Origin: Takakia lepidozioides
Lineage: Eukaryota > Streptophyta > Takakiopsida > Takakiales > Takakiaceae
Length of the DNA: 64,000 bases
Assembly (NCBI GenBank): GCA_030704615.1
Contig: CM060733.1
Location: 59,210,001 to 59,274,000, forward strand
Reading direction: 5' to 3'
Made by a program: the position numbers and the translations under genes. The notes under the pieces were generated by a model. The model was not told the origin of the DNA. It made no database searches and saw only the letters and a program-made list of their open reading frames with translations. This document shows, piece by piece, positions 54,701-64,000 of the stretch (positions are counted from its first letter, which is position 1; each line of letters begins with the position of its first letter).

Positions 54701-55874
54701 CATCAATCAACGAAAAAAATTTGAAGTATCTCAAAAGAGAAGCAGACAAAATTGCTGAGAAAACTTTCCAAATCAAGATTCTGGAAATAATGACTGATGG
54801 AATAACAATTCACAGAAACCTGACTCACTTCCTCCCATCTGATTTGATGTGGGCCAAGAAACGTACAGTGACACCAGCAGGCTTATCGACAACCACATAT
54901 GAATCTGTCTCAGCTATAATCCTTGACAACCAGTCCACCTCATAGACCCTGTTTCCACAACAAAAATACCTCAAGACATCAACAGTCTGTGAAGGAATGA
55001 CACTTTCAAAAAAGACAATCTTATCTGAGAAGAACAAAGAGAGAGAAATTTATCATCCACACAAGGCCTTTGAAACACACAAATACAATATATATCATCG
55101 TGAGAGCCTACTAAACTCTAAACTCACACGGGACTGGTAACCGAAGATAAAATGAGGTAGTTACATTTAGGAGAAAAAGAGCTTTTAAAGATGAAAACAC
55201 AGGCATCAGGATAAGGACAATCATATGGAAGAAGAAACAATTAAAAGAGGAAGGAAACCAAAAAAAATGTTGCCTAGTCGCTTGGAGAGTCAACCCACTA
55301 TATCCTGTTATAGCAGTGACCAGCTATTATGACTCCCCACTCACTTCATCAGTTCCTGACAGAGGGTGCAATTTCTGTGTCAACAATGGCGGTCAATACA
55401 TAGTTTTAGCATTCAAATCATAGAGGAACAAGAAAAGAGAGAGAGTAGGGTGTGGGAGAAGAGTGGGAGGGTGTGGGGGCCAAGGAAAACTCTGACCACA
55501 CCATCAAATAAGACTTCAACTATGGTGCTAAACACACGGGGAATCCAATTACAGTTATAGATTACACAGATGTGTGGATTAGGATTGTCGCTGTACCAAA
55601 GAGGTTGGCTAACCTTGGAAAGCGCTTCGGATGCACATGGACTCGCAAATAAGTGCCTGCTTCAACAATTTCATGTTCACTTGCAATCCTAAATGTCTTT
55701 TGTGCCTCCCGCAATGTTTTTCCTTTCAAGGATGGGCGGATCTTCTTCAGTGATTTGCGGAAATGAGCGAACTTGTCGAAGAGCTCCAGTTGCTCAGGCG
55801 AAGCAGAGAGTGGGGGAGTGGGGCACTCCAAGGCATAATGCACAGCTCCAACCTCTATGAGATCTGCCACATAC
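51728..55874 (-). CDS. PUS6: RNA pseudouridine synthase, RluA type, PUS6-like (N-terminal exons not found)
   Basis: It converts uridine to pseudouridine in structured RNA; plant PUS6 is annotated as chloroplast-targeted. Exons on the - strand, all GT-AG and phase-consistent: 55874-55614, 54948-54867, 54431-54316, 53745-53691, 53405-53294, 52712-52543, 52018-51728 (stop 51730-51728). The first carries EVGAVHYALECPTPP and TYLRVHVHPKRFPR, then VYEVDWLSRIIAETDSYVVV and DKPAG (the family's KPAG motif). HQIDGCTEG holds the expected catalytic Asp, ECPIHLLTGRTHQ and VRAQFAALGAPLVGD the RNA-binding end motifs, and the protein ends PPWWHQT. About 360 residues recovered. The first listed exon begins in phase 2, so at least one upstream exon with any transit peptide is missing from the model. 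Intron 2 holds a small inserted SINE. Confidence 0.92.
54106..54180. mobile_element. Truncated short retroposon with 20-bp target-site duplication
   Basis: gagtttattcagttcttaga occurs at 54106-54125 and again at 54161-54180, exactly flanking 35 bp (ttgtactcataagacg... to ...gccttgt). That 35-bp piece recurs at 58237-58275 and, diverged, near 56975-57015, so a fragment of a dispersed repeat was inserted here with a clean duplication. It lies in an intron of the PUS6-like gene. Confidence 0.72.
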
Positions 55875-55879
55875 CTATT

Positions 55880-58235
55880 CACACAAGCTCTCATTAGACT
55901 CAATCTCTAATTATGGTTACATTGGCCCATGTGCTCTCTCCTTTTCATTGACTGTGGATAAGTTTTAGTAACACCAGTTTCTGTGTTGACTGATTCTGTC
56001 CAGAACGGAATGGTAAACAGAGAGACTCCTTAGGGTCTTCCCTAAGTGGTTAAACTAGATATAGCCTCCCTATATCTTTAGATGCCATGGCCCTTCTTCT
56101 CATATATGAGACGAACAGGCAAGAGTTGATGGAACACTTGCCTACTTCTGCAGGATGGCTACCCTAAGGTACTTGTCCAGGTTCAATCAGCACATTCAAG
56201 TGCACAGAATGCTGCTTAGTACGCACACACAGAGAGAGAGGCCAAATTGAAGAGAATGCATGGAATGCAAGTGCTTATGGCAGCCTGAAATTGACATGTG
56301 CGCATCTGGCTGGCTGAAATGACTGAAACGACCTCCCTTACCTCACTTCTCTTGGTTAAGTATGATCTGTGACAGGGATGAGATCAGTAACAATTGTCCA
56401 GGGGTTTGGTTGTGATAGATCCCGGTGAGGCCACTTCACCTTCTTTTATTGCTGAGAGTGCTACAAAGAGCAAGAGACTAAGGGACTGAGGTTTTGAGGT
56501 CATTGAAGACTTCAAATTACTCAGTCTGTATAACAGTGTTTGCACATACACAATCATTCCGATTTACTCAGCTTTGGAAAGAACTAAGAGCATGTGGTTA
56601 CCTGTTTTCTTAGACTGGCATATCTAGTCTGCATATAATTGCTACTTAGAGAACAGCCTACCCCTGGTTTTCTGATAAGAATGTGACAAGGAGAACATGG
56701 AGGGTTTGAGACTGTTTGATGGTACCGAAAGCAGGCTGTATGATATCATAAAAAAGAGGTAGACAACAGATTGTGTTTTGTGTTTCCTTGTCTGACATTC
56801 ACATGCTCTTTCTCTCTCTCTCCCTGCACTTACTTTTGGGCTGCTCACACACAGTAGATTGATGTTTGTGTGAAGGGCTTCCAAGAGGATATCTGGAAAG
56901 CCTGACCTAACTGTTTGTATCAAGGTAAGTCATACTACCGGAGTTTCTGGTCCTTTTGTCCCGCCCAAACTGGGCGCGGGGTCTATGGCCACAAGGCTAT
57001 GGCAAACAAAGTCTTATTTTGTCCATCATCTCTCCCTGCACTGCTGGATTTGGTTTGCTATTATATTGCAGGGGCTCATCAATCTTGAGGATGCCACAGT
57101 ACTGATGAAGCTTCATTCCAATTGATTTGACCAAGCAATTACCCTGCCCTCATGGTTTTTCCTTCGTGTATAGACCAGATACCTCAATTCCCTGGTAGAT
57201 ATTCAACCTTCCCTCCAAACTACTAATTCCAATCCAAATATAGCCAATGTGATCCATGGAAGGTTGCTAATCAATGCCATTTACAAGGATTCTAAACTCT
57301 CTTTCCTTGCTGGATGTCACTCTCTCTTTAGCACTTCAAGCATTGTCATGGTGAAGGAGAACTTACAGAGGGGGGAGAGTAAGGGCATGGGAAATAAGAT
57401 CGACAACGTTTCCATCCTGCTCAACCAGCATGTGCTCAATGCGAGGTGGTAGAATCTGTGGTGGGCATGGCATCAACCGTTGATATTGTATGGGCCTAGA
57501 CCATTCACCCAGATTCCCAATTAAGAGCTGCTATGAACCACATCATAAATTTGACCAACAAAAAGTGTTGATGCCATGGACCCACTCAACAATCAGCAGA
57601 TGGAAACCTTTTCTACAGTGCTTTCAGAGAGCTTGTGAAACTTTCATATCTGGTGATGTCTAGAGGCCTTGGCAGTAAGTATGGCCCGAAGTTCTTTCTC
57701 CCCAAATCTAGTAGTTGGGCTGGAACAACCTCAACTGTATTCCCTGCTATTCCTTGGTGTTGGGGTCTACCAGTAGCTTTGCAGGACACAGATTTACCCT
57801 CTGCTATGTCGAAACTGCTGCTCAAATTCAAACCAGCCCCACCCCCCCCAAGAGCCTTTCTTCCTCTGGCTTCCTGTTGATGCAATATATGTTTTTCCCT
57901 CTTCTATTTTTCTCACTCTTTCAGAGCCCAGTGGCTGTTATATAGTCCCCTTCTTTCTTTTCCAAGCTAATCAAAGATAACGAAAAAGTCCATCTGCGGA
58001 GTCGTCAACGAGGGAGTACCTGGCCATTGAGGCTGTACATCTCAAAAGACACACAGCGCCCATGGGTTCAATTTCAAGCATTGATCACTTGCTGACCGCT
58101 TCTACCATTCCATTAACGGCCAAGAAGACAATGATGGCGACCTCAAACCTTGACAGTCGCAAGCATCCTTTGGCAGTGCAAGTCCGGGAAGATAGTAACC
58201 CTCCTGAGCTAGTCCACCTAGCAGGGTATGTGGGA
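55880..58235. other. No gene identified; one diverged short-repeat copy
   Basis: The N-terminal exon(s) of the PUS6-like gene should lie here on the - strand but could not be singled out. At 56957-57010 (cgcccaaactgggcgcggg...ccacaaggctatgg) lies a diverged copy of the short repeat also seen at 44370-44400 and 58237-58310, with a GCCCA-loop-TGGGC hairpin. Confidence 0.45.
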
Positions 58236-58251
58236 TAGAGAGAATGTACTC

Positions 58252-58312
58252 ATGAGACGTTGTTTACCGTAGCCTTGTGGCCGAGCCCAGCTTGGGCGCA
58301 AGAGAGCGAGAG

Positions 58313-58357
<45 letters not shown>

Positions 58358-60060
58358 CCCACCCATGTAAGACCAATTTCTCATGAACTGAGGCTCGGGT
58401 AGGAGCGACGATTACTTGCTGGGCAGTTTGCTTCACAGTTTCTGCATTCTCCTCCAGATGTAACGCGCGCGTCCCTTGACCAAGCTTCCCACCTCTCAGC
58501 TTTTGGAAACCTAGCAGTCCTTTAAGCTTATTTACCCTCTCCAACTTACAGATAATTGAATACGCACAGGGGCGAGCATGTATGCAATCCATGAGAGAAA
58601 GAGGGCCAACAATGTTGAGAGAAATCGAGCAAGACAATGTAGGGGCAACCATCACACGGCCTAGCATCATCGAGGGAGAAGTTAGGTTTGCTTGTACTAA
58701 CTTGCTGACAGACACTACAACATAATCCGTCGCTTTGTCACTGTAGCGACACGGGGTAGGAAATATCAGACTTGCACAGACATCTGACTTGAAACAGAGA
58801 CGATCACCAGAAGGTGGAGTCTGGTGTAGACAGCTCTTAACACTCCTACACCCATCTCAGAGAACGAGATGAGGTATTTCCGTTCTGGAATGTAGCTGAA
58901 AGCCTGAATCATCTTCGATTCAACGAAGCTTAGTCTTTTAGTCTGTGATTCTGCCTATACCAAGTCCTAGGTAATTATAGCAGCCAGCGCCATACAAATT
59001 TCACATACCCAGTGTATATGTATTCAGGAACTGCCTAGTTCAGCCCTGGCTGAGCTCATATCATTGAACACCTAATTGGAAGAGCTGTGCTTCGCTTGTC
59101 AGGTATTGTAGAGAGGCTGCTACGGGAACAGCGTTTTTTTAATGCGCGAAATTTCGACACTTTTCGATAAATTTACAAAGGAATTATGGGTTAAAATATG
59201 GCACTGTTTCGCATTACTGCCCTCCGTAATGCCACCATGTCGCTGCAATGAGGACGCCGCCTGTACAACTGTCGCACAGGGAAAGAGCCACATGCCATTT
59301 GGGTTCGTTAGATCCAGATGATCTTGCCTATCGATTTCTAGAAACCCTACCACCCTGCCACCGCAAGGAGCAAAGCCTTGGGTTCAAACTCTTCCCGCTT
59401 TCGCGAAGGGGTCGAACTATGGAGGGAACTCTCATTTAGGTTTCGCTTACCCGCCTAGTATCCGTGTCATGCACCTCCATTTAAGCAGACTTGCACCACC
59501 TCTTGCACTGGCACATGAGGCTTTGAGCAGAGTTGCTGATCTTGCACAAGATTAGTCATATTTGTCAATGGATTGTATCCATGTGACAGAGTTGTGCTAG
59601 GCTTTGCAAGATGCAGTGTCGTTGTTACTTAGAAAAAATTACCTCCTTTGTCGCTCCCACAAACCGAACAGTACATGAGTTGAGTTCGCGTAAAACTCAT
59701 CAAACATTCTTGACAGTAGCCACCGGTTCGAGATCACATGTCACAGAGTCGTTACCACTTCAACTTCCTTATAGGCCAGCCAAGAGCCAACGTGGCTCAA
59801 TTAAATGAAAAAAAAAACGCTGCTATGGAATATTTGTTTGTTATTGCCATGGACAAAAACCCACATCTGTTATCAGTCTAAAGTCATCCATTCAACAACC
59901 ATTCAGTTTTCAGTGCTACAGCAACTCTACACAAAGGCATAAATGTGTTACTACTACTGGATTTGGGCCAGAGATAGCCCTCCACCTGAGAGCTACTCAC
60001 TTCGACGAGCGATGAATCTGAGCTGAACGGTCCACCAACCTCACGAGTCAAAACCGGGTC
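58252..60060 (-). repeat. Unknown dispersed repeat, arm 2 of the inverted pair
   Basis: This is the reverse-orientation copy of 42717-44405, beginning at a (GA)n tract (58316-58351) and ending at aaccgggtcatgaga. It has its own extra segment at about 59126-59860. It abuts a copied AUX1/LAX fragment at 60066. Its - strand keeps an open frame from 58715 to 58218 (VQANLTSPSMMLGRVM...), which the other arm lacks. Confidence 0.7.
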
Positions 60061-60065
60061 ATGAG

Positions 60066-60408
60066 ATGTAGTGCCTGGGTTTTACATTCAGCAGTAAAGG
60101 GTCGATTCCTACACTTCAAGAATTTTAGTTCCATATTCTTGAGAGTTCGCCATGAAGTTACATGATGTAGATTGGTCCTTCAGGTTTAGGGAGCTATGGA
60201 ACTACTGCGTTGCAACCTGCTAAGCACGTCAGGGATTTGGGGAATTTGGTTGCAGGGAGATAATGCATGTCATGTGGAAACCTGTGAAGTTCAAGTATGT
60301 CTATGTGTTTGCAACTCTCTATGTCTTCACCTTGACCATCCCCTCAGCACTTTCAGTCTATTGGGCCTTTGGTGATCTTCTTCTGAAACATTCGAACTCG
60401 CTCGTACG
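60066..60408 (+). pseudogene. AUX1/LAX fragment: end of intron 5 plus most of exon 6
   Basis: This matches 40018-40375 of the intact carrier gene (roughly 88% by eye), starting tgtagtgcctgggttttacattcagcagtaa, running through the acceptor ttgcag|GGAGATAATGCATG, and stopping inside exon 6 at ttcgaactcgctcg. Because intron sequence is included, this is a DNA-level copy and not a retrocopy. The 5' and 3' parts of the gene are absent. Confidence 0.9.
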
Positions 60409-60799
60409 TTGAGAGCGAACGAGAATGCAAATGTAACAGGCAGAGCAGAGCAGCACTCTCGATATCGATCACATTGCTAGGGTCAAAGCATGTTCAGGTG
60501 TCTCATTTGAGGAACTATTTCAAGGACAACAGCCCTATGTTTGACTATCATTAGGGTCATGGGATTATTTTGCGCTTATTTTGCTAGGTTTTTTAAATAG
60601 GTGTCCATCTGATAATAATGTGGGATCATTGACATATCGCGTACTGCCACGTCTACAAATGTCTCCATCGCGCAGCCAGATTTCGGCGCATTGCATGAGA
60701 TAGCGGCAATTTTTTTGCGATCCACTGCTACAGACAGTGTGCAATTTTGAAACTGTACTACGCGCCTCTTTGCAATAATGTCTTTCTCTCTATTGTGAC

Positions 60800-62829
60800 A
60801 ACTCTTGTATGGAGTGTGAAACCCGCTCAAGTCTCGAGCGCATTGTCACGCTCCTTTCTTCGCGATGAAGTACTTGAACTTTGTTGTTGTTTCGCCTACA
60901 GTTGTTGCATTGGAAAGCATCTGCACACCCCGGTGCATTTTTGGCTCCAGCACTCTCAGTTGTCCATGGTTTGTCTCTCGAGCAGATGTGTGGTGTCTCG
61001 ATCGCATTCTCACCCGGGCCTGGTGTTTACCCCATGCGAAAGGAGGAATTCAACGTGGTTGGCATTTAGGGTTCCATAGAGTCCCTGCATTGTAACTTCT
61101 ACTTTGGAAATCTTCAGTGCTAATTTTGAGGCTTCACTGTCAGCTCCTGGGAGACATGCCAAGATACAGCCGCAGTCCAAAGGTGGTGTTTGAAACATCT
61201 CTGCATTGGTCGTACTGAGCGAGCGAAAAGTGAAGTATTTTAACCTACATATCCCTGCACGAGAGTGATGGAGACGTTCTCATTTGTCATGATTGTTTAA
61301 TGTCCAACCTAGAATGTCAGGAGGTACGCACTCCATTAGTGAATGGACATTTGCAAACTTCTATTCGTAACATAGTGGGTATGTTTCTCCACCGCAATGT
61401 GGATAATCGCAACCACATGCAATATATGTCATTTTGTCTGAGCCCTGAATCTGTTATTCGTCTCCACTTGCAATCTATCGGAGGGAGGTATGTGACTTTT
61501 CCCGGTGCAATGCAGATTTGCAGTGGAAATGGAAAGGGGAGAGGAAAAAACTTGAGCCCAGTACGTGGGTTTGTGCAGCCACATATCGAGAACATGGTCA
61601 CTGAATTGCTTTATGACTCATGTTTCCTTGTTCTCCTCACTCTTCGGAAAGCAGTGGTTATCTTTCACTGTCGGGTCGGCGTTCCAAATCTCAAGCCATT
61701 TCACTTTCACCTCTGGCTTCACTACGGCTGTGGACAGGCGATGAAGCTTCTCCTGCATCATTTCGGGCTTGGTGTCCACGTTCCAGTGGATCCTGACCTG
61801 ATTTAAGAACTCTGGGCCAAAAGCAGGGTAGGCTATTTTGAGTTTTTTACAAACGCGCTCATGTAGTGCCTCTTCGCCACCTACATCTCATTGTTCATAG
61901 ATTCTTCCACTCCTTTTGAGGATCGCTCCCCTGGGTCTTTTTTGGCATAGTACTCCCTTTCTCTCCAGCCTCCGCAATCTCTTGCTGAACATTCCAGTAT
62001 ACAACTTATTAGTCAACTGGTTTTATGAATGAACTAGTAGACAGAGCTAGGGAAGGAATACTTACAGCATACATGTAGTCGCAGAAAGCCTCCCTGGTCA
62101 GCTTGTACCATGTGTCGGCGGATTTGGAGGTCTCGCACTTCTTGTAAGCCTCAGCACTGATAAGGTTTTTGAAGGTGACCATTGGCATTTGGCCCACCTT
62201 CTGTATCCTGAATAGAGTGTGGACCAAATTCGTCGTCACGTGTGCACTTTCGGTTCCCCTGGAGTCCCACACAAACACTATGACTGCCTCCTTCACTAGG
62301 AAATACAAAACAGACAGAACAAATCGGAGAGTTTTGATGGCATGAAGGGTGAGCATTATACTTACTTGTTGATGTCATGCATAGCCGTCAGAAGTGCTGT
62401 GACGTTTCCTTTCGGATCCAGCACCATGGACGCCACAAGGAAGTGCCACTCCTCGTCTGTGTTGTGATATTTGTTTATGACGTTCATCCAGGTCATGAAG
62501 CGGTGATTGCCATCCCAAATATGAAACATTTTCCCGGAGAACACCTGTGTAGACAGTCTCCTCGAAATCTGGGCTTCGAACTCCTCGTTTATTTCTCGCC
62601 ATATTGGATCCCATCTTTTCACAATTGACTTGTCCACCAAGACCTCGTTTCCATTGGCATCGCACAAGGACACGTAAAACACGGGAGACCCCTCTATGTA
62701 TCCATGACTAAAATCTTGCTCCAACTTGGACACATCCCCGGTCAGGGCAGGTCGAACGATTGGCATTGATATTAGGCGGCAGAGAGGGATCATAATCTTG
62801 CCTCCAGGTACCTGCATAGACTTGATCAT
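60800..62829 (-). pseudogene. ParB/sulfiredoxin-like 'WDGNHR' protein, decayed
   Basis: The first piece (62829-62366) starts MIKSMQVPGGKIMIPLCRLI and contains FHIWDGNHRFMTW (about 62530-62490), the GNHR signature of ParB/Srx-type folds that bind or cleave nucleotides. It ends at a GTAAGT donor after TAMHDIN. The next piece (about 62300-62066, ending at GTAAGT) reads KEAVIVFVWDSRGTESAHV, but its phase does not fit the first donor. Further - strand coding-like segments at 61960-61600 (for example HWNVDTKPEMMQEKLHRLS) are broken by stops and a frameshift, and others reach about 60800. I associate such proteins with expanded families of unknown function in mosses, liverworts and lycophytes. The breaks argue for a pseudogene, though the first exon alone is intact. 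Confidence 0.6.
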
Positions 62830-63236
62830 CTACGCGGAATTGACCTTCTGGAACGCAGTGGAACCTAAGACGGAGAAAATTACAGTTCAGTGGGCAGATT
62901 CGCTAAGTCAAACACTTATTGTGGATTTTCCTCGCGATAGAGCCATCTACGTTGCACCATCTCTATGCGTAACCTATTTCCTACCCAAGACTATCAGGGT
63001 CTACAGTTGTCCCAAGCTTTTAGTAATTTGAGTGTCAGCACACCTCGTTCAAGCCCCTACTTTGTGCCATGGGTCCCATTTACTCATTTTGAATGGGAAC
63101 CCTTCCGTGGTATTGCATTGATAGGCCTCTTGTGGGAGACCTCATTGTGTTTAAAGTTCCACGCAGCACTCATCCCTAAGAGTTAAGGTAGGAGTGCAGC
63201 TACGGCGTGAGCCTAGCCGCATGAGCCCAGGAGCTT

Positions 63237-63266
63237 GGCTCACGCTTTGCCCTCTAAGCGTGAGCC
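63237..63266. terminator. Perfect 11-bp inverted repeat
   Basis: GGCTCACGCTT and AAGCGTGAGCC enclose an 8-base loop; gcgtgagcc words also occur at 63205 and 63256. It lies 0.4 kb upstream of the ParB-like pseudogene. Labelled terminator only for want of a better class; a transposon end is equally possible. Confidence 0.3.
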
Positions 63267-63359
63267 CAGGGGTTTAGTGGAAGGAAGAAGCAGGCCCCAT
63301 ACCCGAGTCATCTGTTTAGAGAGGGTCCTATTGTCGTGGAAGCAGTTATAGCGCTTAAA

Positions 63360-64000
63360 AAAAGAGGTATAGAAAGAATGGAATGGTCATTGTGAAACTA
63401 ACTGAGGTTTTCTTATTGAAGAAGAGGTGAAAAAAAAAGGTTGGGTGAGTCATCATGAATCTTACTTAGGGATTCTTGCATAAACAAGAGGCAAGAAAAG
63501 TTTGGATGCTCATTGTCAAGCTATCTGACGTTTCCAGTATTTCATCCATGGTGGATGGATGATGGATGGATGAAATATTGAAGGAGAGGTTAAAAATAAT
63601 GAGGACGGGCAAGAACAGGCCCCAAAATATGACCCCTCATTGTGAACAGGCAATGGTTTTTGTTAATGTAGATGAGGTGAAAATTAAACAGGTGGTCATC
63701 TTCAAGCTTATTTAGGCTTTGTTTGTGAAGAAGATGTGTAACAAAATGAGCGGTTTATTGTGGAACTTGTTCAGGTTTGTGTTATTGAAGATGAGGTGAA
63801 AAAAAAACACATGGTCATTGTGATTGCTTATTTAGGGTGTCTTTGTGAAGAAGAGGTAAAAAAAAACATTGAGCTATCCTTGTGAAACTTGTTTAGGATT
63901 TTGTTATTGAAGAAGAGGTGAAAAAAAAATCAGATGGTCATCATGAATGCTTATATAGGGTTTGTTTGTGAAGAAGAGGTGAAAAAAAAAGTTAAGCTCT
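63360..64000. repeat. About 60-bp tandem repeat, continues beyond the window
   Basis: gaagaagaggtgaaaaaaaa followed by a gtcattgtgaa...ttatttagg-type half recurs at 63418, then degenerate copies, then regularly at about 63788, 63849, 63909 and 63970 (near 61 bp). The right end is cut by the window. Confidence 0.88.

Noticed and set aside
61300-61806. 168-codon + strand ORF
   Set aside because: The opposite strand carries the better coding match (ParB-like family), so this is a shadow frame.
63360-64000. CRISPR-like array
   Set aside because: Repeats are imperfect, adjacent parts are also repeated (no unique spacers), and the genome is eukaryotic.

Overview
This is a nuclear window from a plant-lineage (streptophyte) genome. 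The evidence is a complete spliced AUX1/LAX auxin influx carrier gene, a spliced plant PUS6-type pseudouridine synthase, a pentatricopeptide-repeat (PPR) gene fragment, GT-AG introns, Ty3/gypsy LTR elements and a non-LTR retrotransposon. A decayed ParB-like 'WDGNHR' protein, of a kind I associate with mosses, liverworts and lycophytes, and a retroelement carrying a cytosine methyltransferase (reported in streptophyte and dinoflagellate algae) make me favour a seed-free plant or streptophyte alga. The species cannot be fixed from the sequence.

Layout. 1-3930: the 3' part of a decayed Ty3/gypsy element on + (RT, RNase H, integrase, PPT, LTR of about 680 bp). 4886-12837: a second LTR element on the - strand with Gag zinc knuckles, aspartic protease, a C5 cytosine-methyltransferase domain, an RT/RNase H region reduced to scraps, and an integrase ending in a PHD finger; it is LTR-bounded and has stops and frameshifts. 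12838-14580: AT-rich sequence and one unknown ORF. 14583-17300: a decayed non-LTR element (RNase H and a C-terminal H/C motif). 18708-21550 (-): a spliced F420-dependent NADP-oxidoreductase-like gene. 22-29.5 kb: mostly unassigned, with a tRNA-derived SINE and three strong fold-backs, one of them (28151-28230) precursor-like. 30.06-35.45 kb: three tandem-repeat fields. 36331-41778 (+): the AUX1/LAX gene. 42.7-44.4 and 58.25-60.06 kb: inverted copies of an unknown repeat, the second abutting a copied AUX1 intron-exon fragment. 47.3-49.3 kb (-): an unidentified multi-exon gene. 50.7-51.3 kb (+): PPR fragment. 51.7-55.9 kb (-): PUS6-like gene. 60.8-62.8 kb (-): ParB-like pseudogene. The right end is a roughly 60-bp tandem repeat running out of the window.

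The most novel signal is a family of very short structured retroposons (about 75-120 bp; six sites). They fold into a three-way junction followed by a UUCG-capped hairpin, and paired substitutions between copies preserve the stems. One copy has a 17-bp target-site duplication and another interrupts the non-LTR element between 10-bp duplications. A third lies in the 3' flank of that element, which suggests that its machinery mobilises them. The methyltransferase/PHD retroelement is the second highlight.
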